Source: a virus. Taken from it: a stretch of 34,483 bases of DNA. The DNA lies in the IMG/VR virus record IMGVR_UViG_3300017517_000002, positions 1 through 34,483 of that record; one strand, written 5' to 3'. The position numbers were made by a program, and so were the translations under genes. Of the stretch, positions 15,068-22,168 are shown piece after piece. Within the stretch, counting starts at the first letter, position 1. Each line of letters starts with the position of its first letter. A model generated the notes under the pieces. The model saw only the letters and a program-made list of their open reading frames with translations, ran no database searches and had not been told where the DNA came from.

Positions 15068-15778
15068 TTAACGTGAATAGATTTGCCGCAATGCGCGGTC
15101 AGTTCTGTCACCAGAGGTTTGTAGGTATTTTTCTGCAGTCTGCATTTTGGCCCAGCCAAACATTGCCTGTAGTGGTGCTGGAGCAAGACCACGGGCAACA
15201 TGGTGTGTAGCTGCTGTAGCACGCAACCCATGTGGGAATATTGCATCTGTGTCAAGCTCTGCACATTCCTCTGCCACCCGGTCCACTCTACGATTTACTG
15301 ACAACCGTGAGCGTGGATATCGCTTATACTCAGTAAAGAAACGTTCAATGACTATCTCTGTGCGTGCATCAAACCCATATGGGACTTTCCGAACGCTGTT
15401 CTGTGTCTTAGGGTGCCATCGGGTTTGCAATGCCTCTTCCCTGCTAATAGGGCCATGCGCTGCTTTGTCCTCTGCACTACGGACACAGTAGCCACACACA
15501 CCACCATCACGCCCTTTGTCGCATGGGTCATGACGTGGCACATGAATCATTTGTGTGTTCATGTCCACCCATGACCGTCGCATATGCGCTATCTCACCAG
15601 CACGAAAGCCAAGCCGTCCTGCTGCTGTAATCACAAACTGTGCCTCTAAGCGATACGGCTGGTCTAACCGATGGCTTGCCTCATAGAGCAACTCAAACTC
15701 ACGCTCTGTCAGCGCTGCCTCACGGCTGTGTCTGCAGCTATCGCTAGTCGTCGCTGGAAACTCAATGGGATGACCCAT
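15068..15778 (-). CDS. Compact tyrosine recombinase/integrase
   Basis: 236 residues. Catalytic residues are visible in order: Arg59 in GFRAGEIAHM, Lys131 in VRKVPYG, His183 and Arg186 in HGLRATAATH, Trp209 in MFGWAKMQ (the H/W position) and Tyr218 in AEKYLQ. An insertion, DPCDKGRDGGVCGYC (Cys86, 95, 98), probably binds zinc and is typical of haloarchaeal family members. Only about 20 residues precede the catalytic core, so the usual N-terminal core-binding domain is missing or minimal. It could mediate integration or dimer resolution. No att site was identified. It begins 3 nt after the gene at 15782, so it is probably transcribed from promoter R2. Its place between terminase and portal is unusual. 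Confidence 0.85.
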   Translation of the reverse strand: MGHPIEFPATTSDSCRHSREAALTEREFELLYEASHRLDQPYRLEAQFVITAAGRLGFRAGEIAHMRRSWVDMNTQMIHVPRHDPCDKGRDGGVCGYCVRSAEDKAAHGPISREEALQTRWHPKTQNSVRKVPYGFDARTEIVIERFFTEYKRYPRSRLSVNRRVDRVAEECAELDTDAIFPHGLRATAATHHVARGLAPAPLQAMFGWAKMQTAEKYLQTSGDRTDRALRQIYSR

Positions 15779-15781
15779 TGA

Positions 15782-16138
15782 TTAGTGGTCGTAAAAGCAG
15801 AGGACGTTAAAGTCGTGTGGCTCTGCAATGAATGCGTCATTCCCACCAGCCAAGCCTCCTACCTCTGGCGTACCACCGTTTTGTCCTAATGCAAATGAGA
15901 CTGCGCTCTCTCCACCTGTCAATGCGCGAGTCCAGCCGTATAGTGCTGTGCAGACAACTGTGGGAGCTGCAATGCCAATCTGCTGCTCTGCTGTCTCTGC
16001 ATCCCATAGCACCACATCTGATTCATCGTGTCCAAGGTTGCTGACCAGCGTTTGTAGCGCTGTCTGGGTCTGTCGTGCTGCTTGTTTGGCGGTCTGTGCG
16101 TCACTTACGTCTGAGAGTTGTGCTGCTTCCATCTCCAT
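15782..16138 (-). CDS. Hypothetical accessory protein upstream of recombinase (118 aa)
   Basis: 118 residues starting MEMEAAQLSDVSDAQTAKQ, sharing the start cassette with the gene at 15021. The later sequence (VVLWDAETAEQQIGIAAPTV, GWTRALTGGE, FALGQNGGTPEVGGLAGGND) has a Gly-rich stretch and no motif I recognise. It lies 3 nt upstream of the recombinase start, suggesting coexpression and possibly a partner or regulator. Confidence 0.7.
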   Translation of the reverse strand: MEMEAAQLSDVSDAQTAKQAARQTQTALQTLVSNLGHDESDVVLWDAETAEQQIGIAAPTVVCTALYGWTRALTGGESAVSFALGQNGGTPEVGGLAGGNDAFIAEPHDFNVLCFYDH

Positions 16139-16196
16139 ATGATTGTAGTACCCGTGTCTACATAAGCCTTACTATCTTAGTCTCTGAACCTGCAGT
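16139..16196 (-). promoter_or_regulatory. Promoter copy R2, leaderless
   Basis: Minus strand: CTAAGATAGTAAGGCTTATG, then TAGACACGGGTACTACAAT and ATATGGAG, nearly identical to R1 downstream of the TATA-like box. The box is about 25 nt before ATG 16138. Upstream it shares GGTTCAGAGACTAAGATAG with R3, including what in R3 is the end of the neighbouring gene, so the duplicated block carried flanking coding sequence. Confidence 0.68.
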
Positions 16197-16269
16197 CAAA
16201 GAAAAACAGAGCTTCGCTTAGTAGTTGCCGGAGGCTTTCAAACCAGTCTGTTGTAGTGCGTCCTTGATT
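16177..16269 (-). pseudogene. Open remnant ending in RFRD, no start codon
   Basis: Directly after the TAG that ends the gene at 16270, the same frame stays open for 30 codons to TAA 16177. It reads TTTDWFESLRQLLSEALFFF and ends DCRFRD. The last four residues and the bases around them match the end of the zinc protein at 16556-16771 (YYRFRD). No ATG, GTG or TTG lies within it. It is probably a relic of the duplication that copied the promoter cassette, or a former C-terminal extension of the gene at 16270. Confidence 0.45.
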
Positions 16270-16512
16270 CTATGCTTCTGTTTCTGCTGCAATGCCCGAT
16301 AGCAATTTTTCACAGCAGTCAACTGCCTCCTCATTGCGCATGTCAACATGCGGTGTGTTTGCAATCGCCTCAAGCGCAGGAATCAACACCTCATTCACCA
16401 ATTCTCTTTGTAAGTATGGGTGTTCTGCCTGCAGCGCAATCTCCAATTCTGCCGAGTCAATACCACTGTTTACTGCGTCTGCCATCGTGTCTGCGAGTTG
16501 TTCTGCTTCCAT
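16270..16512 (-). CDS. Hypothetical acidic helical protein (80 aa)
   Basis: 80 residues starting MEAEQLADTMADAVNSGI, a shorter version of the shared start cassette. It is Glu/Ala/Leu-rich and predicted helical (ELEIALQAEHPYLQRELV, VLIPALEAIANTP). No family recognised. Promoter R3 lies directly upstream. Confidence 0.65.
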   Translation of the reverse strand: MEAEQLADTMADAVNSGIDSAELEIALQAEHPYLQRELVNEVLIPALEAIANTPHVDMRNEEAVDCCEKLLSGIAAETEA

Positions 16513-16578
16513 TACGTATAATTGTAGAACCCCTGTCTACATAAGTCTTACTATCTTAGTCTCTGAACCTGTAATACC
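16513..16578 (-). promoter_or_regulatory. Promoter copy R3
   Basis: Minus strand: CTAAGATAGTAAGACTTATG, then TAGACAGGGGTTCTACAAT. Its TATA-like box is about 31 nt upstream of ATG 16512, giving a leader of only a few bases. It overlaps the last codons of the zinc protein gene at 16556. Confidence 0.62.
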
Positions 16579-16771
16579 GGCTGTCACATTCAGGACACAC
16601 CCAGACACGCATCTGCATTGCCTGGTCTGACACCCACTGCACATCTGTCTCACACAGACTGCCACAGTCACAGCGATGTGGGTCAGGCAACCAAGGCACC
16701 AAGCGGTGTGTCTCTTGGCGCGCTTTATCCGTCGTGTCTGCTATCGCATCCTGTATTGGTCGGTCTACCAC
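16556..16771 (-). CDS. Zinc-ribbon protein after terminase (71 aa)
   Basis: 71 residues from GTG 16771, overlapping the terminase stop by 7 nt. Two Cys knuckles, CDCGSLC (about 34-40) and CPECDS (about 59-64), form a zinc ribbon; the C-terminus is YYRFRD. Coupling to the terminase suggests a packaging-related or DNA-binding role, but no specific function can be read from the sequence. Confidence 0.7.
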   Translation of the reverse strand: MVDRPIQDAIADTTDKARQETHRLVPWLPDPHRCDCGSLCETDVQWVSDQAMQMRVWVCPECDSRYYRFRD

Positions 16772-18081
16772 AGGTCATCACGGTTGCCATAGGAGCCACT
16801 GAACATTGTTTGCGACACATCCGCGCCTCCATGATTGACAACCAAGCTCAATGAGTCAATCATGTCGTCATGTTGTGAGTCCGGCCATGCAAGCAGTTGC
16901 TGATGCAGAGCATCAAAAGTATCGTCACCCCAGTCAATAAACTGCACCTTGCCTGAGCTTATTGGAATACTCAGGTCAATTATCTTGTCTGCTTTGTTTC
17001 GTGTTGTCTGCAATGGCGTGGCACGCAAGCCACGGTCTTGCAACTCCTGCTGCAACCATCGTTGTGACTGATTAGCTTCGACAACCACACGCGGGTTATC
17101 GCATTGTGCTGCAATTGACTGAATGAATTGCACGCCCTCTTGCAGAGTCATGCCACGGCGCTGGATGGTATCTGCAATAAATATCTTGCCTTGTGAGGGA
17201 TGCGGATAGGCAACCGTCACACCCCAATAATCAGTGTCACGCTCTTGTGCAGCCTGTGCGTCTGCTGTGGCTGCTGGGTCCACACCAATGACTGGACTCA
17301 GGAAGTCAGGCACCACGTCAGGTTGCACGAGGCTAAACATATCACGGCTGAATGTGCCACCACCAATCTGCACAAAGAGTCCCTCAACCTCCTGCTGTCG
17401 GATTGCCTCTGGCAGGTCCATCATATCCTCGTGATAATCTGACGGTGTGTGCGGGTTGGCATATGTTGGCACACCTGTTATCGCCAAGGTGTCTGGTGAC
17501 TCAAAGACAGTGCCAGCGCCATAGTCGTATTCCTGCGTCTCACGTTCATCAACGAAAAACTCCCATGTGTGATTGCGGCCCTTGGGTGTGGTTGTCACAT
17601 AGCCATTGCGAAAGCCACCAGTCCGCAACCGCTGCATGAGAATCTCGCGCGCTCTGGGAGGCACTTCTGCCTCTTCGTCAATCCACCACCACGACAGGTT
17701 CAGTCCCTTCAGCCTCTCAACTGTGCGCCGGTTATCTGCAGACAGGATTAATGCGCGGCTGCCATTCGGCGCATGCACACCGGGTTCAACAGCATGCGCG
17801 CTTTGGAACTCCCACCCCATCTCAAACAACCCAAGGTCACGCATCTCATTGATGATAACGTCCTGCACCATCGTCCTGGTAGGTGCGACAATCGCACCAA
17901 GCTCACCAGGGTTCCAATCCAGCATATTCCGCATCGTTCGACTAATGCCGGCAAAGGTCTTGCCTGCGCCAACGCCAGACACATACGCAACATATCGGCT
18001 TTTGGATTTAGCAAACTTACTTTGCTCTGGCGTTAAATCAAATTCGGTAGGCTCACTCTGGCTCTGTGAAGTTAAAGACAA
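16765..18081 (-). CDS. terL: Terminase large subunit
   Basis: 438 residues if TTG 18081 is used. An ATPase domain has Walker A YVSGVGAGKTFAG, Walker B LSWWWIDEEAE and a TTTPKGRNH coupling motif. The nuclease domain shows the RNase H-like acidic residues: IGVDPAATADAQ, VVVEANQSQRW and DSQHDDMIDSL. It cuts and translocates concatemeric DNA into the procapsid. TTG 18081 is chosen because an exact AGGAGGTGA lies 5 nt upstream, whereas GTG 18090 falls inside that Shine-Dalgarno. Length is normal for the family. Confidence 0.92.
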   Translation of the reverse strand: MSLTSQSQSEPTEFDLTPEQSKFAKSKSRYVAYVSGVGAGKTFAGISRTMRNMLDWNPGELGAIVAPTRTMVQDVIINEMRDLGLFEMGWEFQSAHAVEPGVHAPNGSRALILSADNRRTVERLKGLNLSWWWIDEEAEVPPRAREILMQRLRTGGFRNGYVTTTPKGRNHTWEFFVDERETQEYDYGAGTVFESPDTLAITGVPTYANPHTPSDYHEDMMDLPEAIRQQEVEGLFVQIGGGTFSRDMFSLVQPDVVPDFLSPVIGVDPAATADAQAAQERDTDYWGVTVAYPHPSQGKIFIADTIQRRGMTLQEGVQFIQSIAAQCDNPRVVVEANQSQRWLQQELQDRGLRATPLQTTRNKADKIIDLSIPISSGKVQFIDWGDDTFDALHQQLLAWPDSQHDDMIDSLSLVVNHGGADVSQTMFSGSYGNRDDLW

Positions 18082-18481
18082 TTCCCTCACCTCCTACATC
18101 CACTTTGTCAGCTTGCTTTTCTTTGTTGCCACTTTCCTGCAGCCATTCCCACTTCATCTTGCGCACCTTAGCTGCCTTATACCACTTTCCCTGCTCCTCC
18201 AACTTGCGCGCGGACCTATCAAACCCCAAGTCGGTTTTTATCTCGTCGTCTCGGCCAATGTTCGTGCGCAGATAATCCTTGACGATGTTAATGTCGTCGC
18301 TTAGGGTGGATTTCACATTCCCATATCTGTCTTTGAGGTTAGTTGGTGTTATCTCAGAGTATGGGTCACGGCTTTCTTTCCACAGCCGAACAATCTCTGC
18401 GCGTTTTTGATATGCCGTGTACTCCGTCGGGCGTTTATCGGTTGGCACATCTACTGATTCATAGTCTGGATGTTCGGTCAT
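18053..18481 (-). CDS. Terminase small subunit (probable)
   Basis: 142 residues, overlapping the large subunit. It holds a helix-turn-helix-like region (YSEITPTNLKDRYGNVKSTL / SDDINIVKDYL) followed by a charged helical tail (KWYKAAKVRKMKWEWLQESG). That is the layout of small terminases, which recognise the packaging site. Assignment relies on motif and on direct coupling to the large subunit. It starts 6 nt after the methyltransferase gene. Confidence 0.75.
   Translation of the reverse strand: MTEHPDYESVDVPTDKRPTEYTAYQKRAEIVRLWKESRDPYSEITPTNLKDRYGNVKSTLSDDINIVKDYLRTNIGRDDEIKTDLGFDRSARKLEEQGKWYKAAKVRKMKWEWLQESGNKEKQADKVDVGGEGIVFNFTEPE
18087..18095 (-). promoter_or_regulatory. Near-perfect Shine-Dalgarno for terminase large subunit
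   Basis: AGGAGGTGA on the minus strand is fully complementary to the 3' end of archaeal 16S rRNA. It lies 5 nt before TTG 18081, inside the small subunit coding sequence. Most other genes here are leaderless or start in ATGA overlaps, so this site stands out and decides the start. Confidence 0.8.
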
Positions 18482-18487
18482 ATTCGC

Positions 18488-19702
18488 TTACTCATCTTGG
18501 TTTACCGATGCATCTTTTTGTCGTTTGGCCTTACCAATGCGCTTCTCAATAATGGGTTTATACGCATTTTCCTCGTCTAATTCAAACCCGACATAATCAA
18601 GGCCATTTTGGATTGCAGCCACTGCTGTAGTACCTGAACCCATGAATGGGTCTAAGATTATATCACCACGGTTTGTTGTGTTCTCTATGGCCGTCTCAAC
18701 CAAAGATACACTAAATGGAGCTGGATGTTCACCATACTCTCTTTCACCCTCATTTGCTGCGTGTGCGACATCCCATACAGACGGCGCTTTCATGGTTTCA
18801 AGCATCGGTCGTTCACGACAAAAATGGTAAATTGGCTCCCAATCAGTTTGGAATTGACCACCCTTGGGTAAGTGTGGACGGTGGTATTGGTCTTTCTTCC
18901 AGACGATATAGGAACGGCACGGTAAAGGCACACGGTCAATTATCCATGATGATGGATTTACAGTGCCATCTTGTGTGTTATGGCCTAAGTTGATGAACAA
19001 ATGACCATCTGGTTTTAGCACTCTCGCAACTTGTGCAAACACGTCACCTAAGAAGTCTCTAAACTCTTCTGTTGTTTTATCATCCGCATAATCCACAGTC
19101 TTGCTTTTACGGGTTCCTGACTGTGTTTTCTCAACATTATACGGTGGACTTGTAAACACCATATCAACACTGTCATCATCCAACCGTGTTTTCATCCCTT
19201 CCACGCAGTCCTCAAAATACACATTGTGGTTTGAGTCATACTCATATGCCACTGGTTGGCTATTATTGAGTTTAATCTCTTGCAGTAACTCGTCAATATC
19301 CTCACCGGCTGCGGTTGTGATTGATTGCACCTCATCACTCATGCCGTTGTTTAGCAGATAATCATACTCCAGCGCATCACGCTTGCGGTCATGCTCACCG
19401 CTAATCTTGTTCAGTTCCAACCGCCACAGCCTGCGCTCTGCATCGTCAAGGTCATAGAACTTGACCGGTACATCCTCAAGGCCAATCTCCTGTGCGGCAC
19501 GCCATCTATGCTCACCATCCGCTATCAAGCCGTCCATATCGGCCACAATTGGGCCATCAATCCAACCCTTGGTGCGCATGTTATCACAGAGTTTGCCAAA
19601 CATGGCATCGCTCTGTTCGTTAGGATTATCGCCATCAACGTGGAGTTCGTCTATATCCACCACGCGCTCTTGCTCTGGTTGTGGCAAGGCATCAGTTTTC
19701 AT
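18488..19702 (-). CDS. ParB/Srx-domain fused to DNA methyltransferase
   Basis: 404 residues. Residues 10-110 form a ParB-like nuclease domain (IDELHVDGDNPN, GPIVADMDGLIADGEHRWRA). Residues about 165-390 are an amino-DNA methyltransferase: catalytic motif TSPPYNV and the SAM-binding ILDPFMGSGTTAVAA near the C-terminus, the permuted beta-class order used by N6-adenine and N4-cytosine enzymes. Such fusions are frequent in phages and may protect viral DNA from host restriction. Specificity cannot be read from the sequence. It lies between early genes and terminase, probably cotranscribed with both. Confidence 0.88.
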   Translation of the reverse strand: MKTDALPQPEQERVVDIDELHVDGDNPNEQSDAMFGKLCDNMRTKGWIDGPIVADMDGLIADGEHRWRAAQEIGLEDVPVKFYDLDDAERRLWRLELNKISGEHDRKRDALEYDYLLNNGMSDEVQSITTAAGEDIDELLQEIKLNNSQPVAYEYDSNHNVYFEDCVEGMKTRLDDDSVDMVFTSPPYNVEKTQSGTRKSKTVDYADDKTTEEFRDFLGDVFAQVARVLKPDGHLFINLGHNTQDGTVNPSSWIIDRVPLPCRSYIVWKKDQYHRPHLPKGGQFQTDWEPIYHFCRERPMLETMKAPSVWDVAHAANEGEREYGEHPAPFSVSLVETAIENTTNRGDIILDPFMGSGTTAVAAIQNGLDYVGFELDEENAYKPIIEKRIGKAKRQKDASVNQDE

Positions 19703-19752
19703 GACAACACTGCCTCAATAACCAAACTGTCTGTAGTCAATCCATGTTGCAT
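19699..19752 (-). CDS. Possible 17-residue leader peptide before methyltransferase
   Basis: ATG 19752 (MQHGLTTDSLVIEAVLS) ends in a TGA overlapping the methyltransferase start as ATGA. The exact overlap is the only support; a chance frame of this length is easily possible. Confidence 0.25.
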   Translation of the reverse strand: MQHGLTTDSLVIEAVLS

Positions 19753-19788
19753 TGTCTATTGCTTTCCCACCCAGGAGGAAAAGATTAC

Positions 19789-20301
19789 CTATACCATGTG
19801 TGACGGGTTGTCACGGCCAGTGTCGAATGGTATTAGGAACTCTGCAGGAAAAGCTGGGACTGGAATCAGATAGTTGACGGCGGTGTAGCTGCCATATCGG
19901 CCATCGTTATTCACCTCAACCTTTCGCCATAGCTCACGATGCTCTTTGACCCACTGCACAATCTCATCATGCATTGGCATGATATATCCCTTTGAGTAAA
20001 TGCTGTCACCTGTTTCGTCAAGATATAGCCAGACAATCAGGTCAGCCTCTGATTTAAAAAACCAGCCAGGTTGCGCCTCTTCGTACACAGAGAATAGTTC
20101 AATCGGCATGTTGCCGGTGAAAATGTATTTCCATGCCTGTGTTTTCACGTCTATCCGGTTGTTGTCGTCACTCAGGTCAATACCAGCACGTTGGAGATGT
20201 GGATGTGTCTCATATGGATGCAGGGTTGCATCTAACAGGTCAGCAACAAATGACTCACCAATATCACCCACTGCAAGTTCCGCGTCAAAGTCATACGGCA
20301 T
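19789..20301 (-). CDS. Putative PD-(D/E)XK-type nuclease-like protein (170 aa)
   Basis: 170 residues, starting MPYDFDAELAVGDIGESFVA. The combination of an N-terminal Glu helix (GDIGESFVADLLD), 'AGIDLSDDNNRIDVKTQAW' (Asp and D-x-K spaced as in PD-(D/E)XK) and a following strand 'ADLIVWLYLD' fits Holliday-resolvase or restriction-like folds. A nuclease next to a methyltransferase could be a restriction partner or a recombination/packaging nuclease. The assignment is by motif only and is tentative. Start overlaps the upstream stop as TGATG. Confidence 0.55.
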   Translation of the reverse strand: MPYDFDAELAVGDIGESFVADLLDATLHPYETHPHLQRAGIDLSDDNNRIDVKTQAWKYIFTGNMPIELFSVYEEAQPGWFFKSEADLIVWLYLDETGDSIYSKGYIMPMHDEIVQWVKEHRELWRKVEVNNDGRYGSYTAVNYLIPVPAFPAEFLIPFDTGRDNPSHMV

Positions 20302-20570
20302 CAGTCGTCCTCCTCATTGTCTGCCTCATGACCTGGCTGCATGCGCTCAAAGCAGTCAGTTTTTGGATTGTATTCTGTGCCATGCACAAAATGGTCACCT
20401 TGTTGCTTGACTGTAATCATATCCGTTTCGTGAAACCTGTGAGTCACACCTGCACTTCGGCAAGCGCTGCAGTGATAACTGCTTCCAGCAGCAGTTGTGA
20501 TTGAGGCATGGCCGTTGGGACACCGATAACCCCACAACAACCGGGTTGCGTTGTTTCTATCAGTTCTCAT
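20301..20570 (-). CDS. Zinc-ribbon-like protein (89 aa)
   Basis: 89 residues from ATG 20570 (MRTDRNNATRLLWGYRCPNG); an upstream start at 20624 would overlap the preceding gene more. CPNGH and CSACRS form two zinc knuckles about 17 residues apart, as in viral zinc ribbons that recognise nucleic acid. The C-terminus is acidic. Function unknown; part of a chain of overlapping small genes. Confidence 0.65.
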   Translation of the reverse strand: MRTDRNNATRLLWGYRCPNGHASITTAAGSSYHCSACRSAGVTHRFHETDMITVKQQGDHFVHGTEYNPKTDCFERMQPGHEADNEEDD

Positions 20571-20910
20571 GGGTTGGGTCTTGTAGCAGGCGTTGGCATT
20601 TGGCAACCACAGCTTTTTCACCACGTTGACCGGCTGTGCGTTGAAGGTGTGTCAGTGTTGGTCTGTCAGTCAATGCCAGATAAGACAACCCACCCCAGGC
20701 AAACTGGATAATATCGTCTTGCTCTATGGCAGCTTGCTGTGTTGACAGCATTGTCTGTCGGCTGTGGTCAAAGCCACTCTTGCCCACAGTCCGCCTGGCT
20801 TGCCGCGCAATCATAACCCCATTGTTAGCCTTGATGGTGCCAAGCAGTTGCTCATACCGGCGCTTGCGTTGCTCACGCTGCTTGGCCGGTGACTGCTCAT
20901 AATCGTTCAT
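20560..20910 (-). CDS. Hypothetical basic protein (116 aa)
   Basis: 116 residues from ATG 20910 (MNDYEQSPAKQREQRKRRYE). The N-terminal half is basic and helical, with KQREQRKRRYEQLLG then MIARQARRTVGKSG, which may be an HTH-like pair. The middle (DDIIQFAWGGLSYLAL) is hydrophobic but not a membrane span. A DNA-binding protein is plausible given its charge, unusual among otherwise acidic proteins here. No family recognised. Confidence 0.55.
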   Translation of the reverse strand: MNDYEQSPAKQREQRKRRYEQLLGTIKANNGVMIARQARRTVGKSGFDHSRQTMLSTQQAAIEQDDIIQFAWGGLSYLALTDRPTLTHLQRTAGQRGEKAVVAKCQRLLQDPTHEN

Positions 20911-21127
20911 GCTCAGATGCCCGCAATGCTTTCTTGTAAATCGTCTTATCCCCACCAGTTGCGCCGTTAGTTTCTCCAGCGCAGTATTTGCATTCCCGTC
21001 TATCCATCAATGCAGGGTGGTCATCAGGAATCTCGCGATACTCACTAAGTGCTAATTGGTGGCAGTCTGGGTCACTGTGATAGATGTGTGGCTTGTTGCC
21101 ATTACCAGAGCGTGTTATCCAACGCAT
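20897..21127 (-). CDS. Small zinc-binding protein with HSDPDCHQL / CKYC (76 aa)
   Basis: 76 residues from ATG 21127. 'HIYHSDPDCHQLALSEYREI' and 'RRECKYCAGE' give a C-x(n)-C-x2-C set with nearby His, a pattern common in small haloarchaeal viral zinc proteins. The following 40 residues are basic and helical. Start follows the upstream stop as TGATG. Confidence 0.65.
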   Translation of the reverse strand: MRWITRSGNGNKPHIYHSDPDCHQLALSEYREIPDDHPALMDRRECKYCAGETNGATGGDKTIYKKALRASEHERL

Positions 21128-21378
21128 CACTGGTCACCCTTGTGTGTCCATGACATTCTGTGACGGGCAACCCCACAGGATGGACATTGTCTGGTGTCAA
21201 TCGCTCGCACAGTGTCTATCACCGTGTTGCACTGTCCGCACACGTGGACAACACCACTGCACTGTGGGCAAATCCAGCCTTGCCCGTCGTCAACAAGATT
21301 AAAGATTAGTTGTGGTGCAAACCTTGCTCCACAAGATAGCGGGCAATCTTGCACCTCTTGTAATGCGCTCTCTGTCAT
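21127..21378 (-). CDS. Double zinc-ribbon protein (83 aa)
   Basis: 83 residues with four Cys pairs: CPLSC, CPQC, CGQC and CPSC, enough for two zinc ribbons. Such small ribbons often act as transcription or translation modulators in haloarchaeal viruses; here nothing points to a specific target. ATGA overlap with the upstream gene. Confidence 0.68.
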   Translation of the reverse strand: MTESALQEVQDCPLSCGARFAPQLIFNLVDDGQGWICPQCSGVVHVCGQCNTVIDTVRAIDTRQCPSCGVARHRMSWTHKGDQ

Positions 21379-21683
21379 TGTTGCACCTCTGGCGCTGGTT
21401 TGGTATCATCCTGCATGGCTGCAGTCTGTCGCAATCTGGCTTCTGGAAATGCATACCGCTTGCCTGCAACGTCAACCTCGTGGGACTGCACAAACCGGCA
21501 TTCTATCACACGGTCATCACGGGCAAACCCAGCATTGCAATCTGCAACAGTCTGGTCATCGTCAATCGTATACTCATCGCAGCGCTCCACTGGACGGCCA
21601 ACAACAAGCATGGTGGACTGGTCGTTGCTGTCTGCAGTCACATCAACCACGTGGTCACCAACGTGCAGGGTTGGGTCACTCAT
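21375..21683 (-). CDS. Conserved haloviral protein (102 aa)
   Basis: 102 residues starting MSDPTLHVGDHVVDVTADSN. The pattern 'LHVGDHVVD ... MLVVGRPVERCDEYTIDD ... TVADCNAGFARDDRVIEC' recalls a small protein widespread in haloarchaeal viruses and plasmids, of unknown role. Predicted all-beta. ATGA overlaps on both sides. Confidence 0.62.
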   Translation of the reverse strand: MSDPTLHVGDHVVDVTADSNDQSTMLVVGRPVERCDEYTIDDDQTVADCNAGFARDDRVIECRFVQSHEVDVAGKRYAFPEARLRQTAAMQDDTKPAPEVQQ

Positions 21684-21808
21684 GACTGTGCGTCCTCGTC
21701 AGACACATCGAACTCCTGCAGCAGTGCATCGTGCCAGGTGCGGTCACCCTTGTTTTTTGTTAGCTGCTCAAACTCGTCATCGCTGAATACCACGTTAATG
21801 CTTTTCAT
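21680..21808 (-). CDS. Tiny RHH-like protein (42 aa)
   Basis: 42 residues from ATG 21808, starting MKSINVVFSDDEFEQLTKNK and continuing GDRTWHDALLQEF. The strand-helix-helix layout with 'SINVVFSDDEFEQL' is the ribbon-helix-helix pattern of small haloarchaeal regulators. Overlaps at both ends are of the ATGA type, which supports it as a real gene despite its size. Confidence 0.68.
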   Translation of the reverse strand: MKSINVVFSDDEFEQLTKNKGDRTWHDALLQEFDVSDEDAQS

Positions 21809-22113
21809 TGTGTTAACCTGTCCTCAAACTGCCGTGCAAGCTCCTCACCAAACTGTGTCATGCGCTCACTCTCGTAATGCACTGTGACTGTGGCATTGTG
21901 TCCTGTGCCACACACCATACCTGCAAGTGGCTCCACAGTGACTCTTGGCCCACCAACTGTCATGACAAGTTCCAACCCAACCACCTTGTCACGGCTGACG
22001 GTATATTCTATGTCAAGCATGTCAAGCTGGTATGGGTCCTCAATATCTGCTAACCGCTCTGCCTGACTTTCGACTAACTCAAATAGGTCTGCTTTCTCTG
22101 TCTTTTGCTGCAT
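21805..22113 (-). CDS. Conserved haloviral hypothetical protein (102 aa)
   Basis: 102 residues, starting MQQKTEKADLFELVESQAER. A short helix is followed by 'DMLDIEYTVSRDKVVGLELV' and 'VGGPRVTVEPLAGMVCGTGH', a predicted beta fold. No function known to me. It is the first gene after the promoter at 22147-22164, so it leads the small-gene operon down to 19789. Confidence 0.62.
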   Translation of the reverse strand: MQQKTEKADLFELVESQAERLADIEDPYQLDMLDIEYTVSRDKVVGLELVMTVGGPRVTVEPLAGMVCGTGHNATVTVHYESERMTQFGEELARQFEDRLTQ

Positions 22114-22146
22114 TGTCTTACCTACTTAGATGGTGGACTGCTGATG

Positions 22147-22164
22147 ATATAAGTCTTACTAAGT
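22147..22164 (-). promoter_or_regulatory. Promoter with CTTAGTAAGACTTATAT
   Basis: Minus strand: ACTTAGTAAGACTTATATC. It is identical to R1 over CTTAGTAAGACTTAT. The TATA-like box is about 39 nt before ATG 22113, leaving a short leader with TAGGTAAG. It is the same regulatory element as in the accessory island, so these operons may be co-regulated. Confidence 0.6.
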
Positions 22165-22168
22165 ATGG

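Noticed and set aside
16177-16512. In-frame TAG read-through (for example pyrrolysine) joining 16270-16512 to the 30-codon extension
   Set aside because: No supporting signal, and the extension ends in duplicated sequence from another gene; a relic is simpler.
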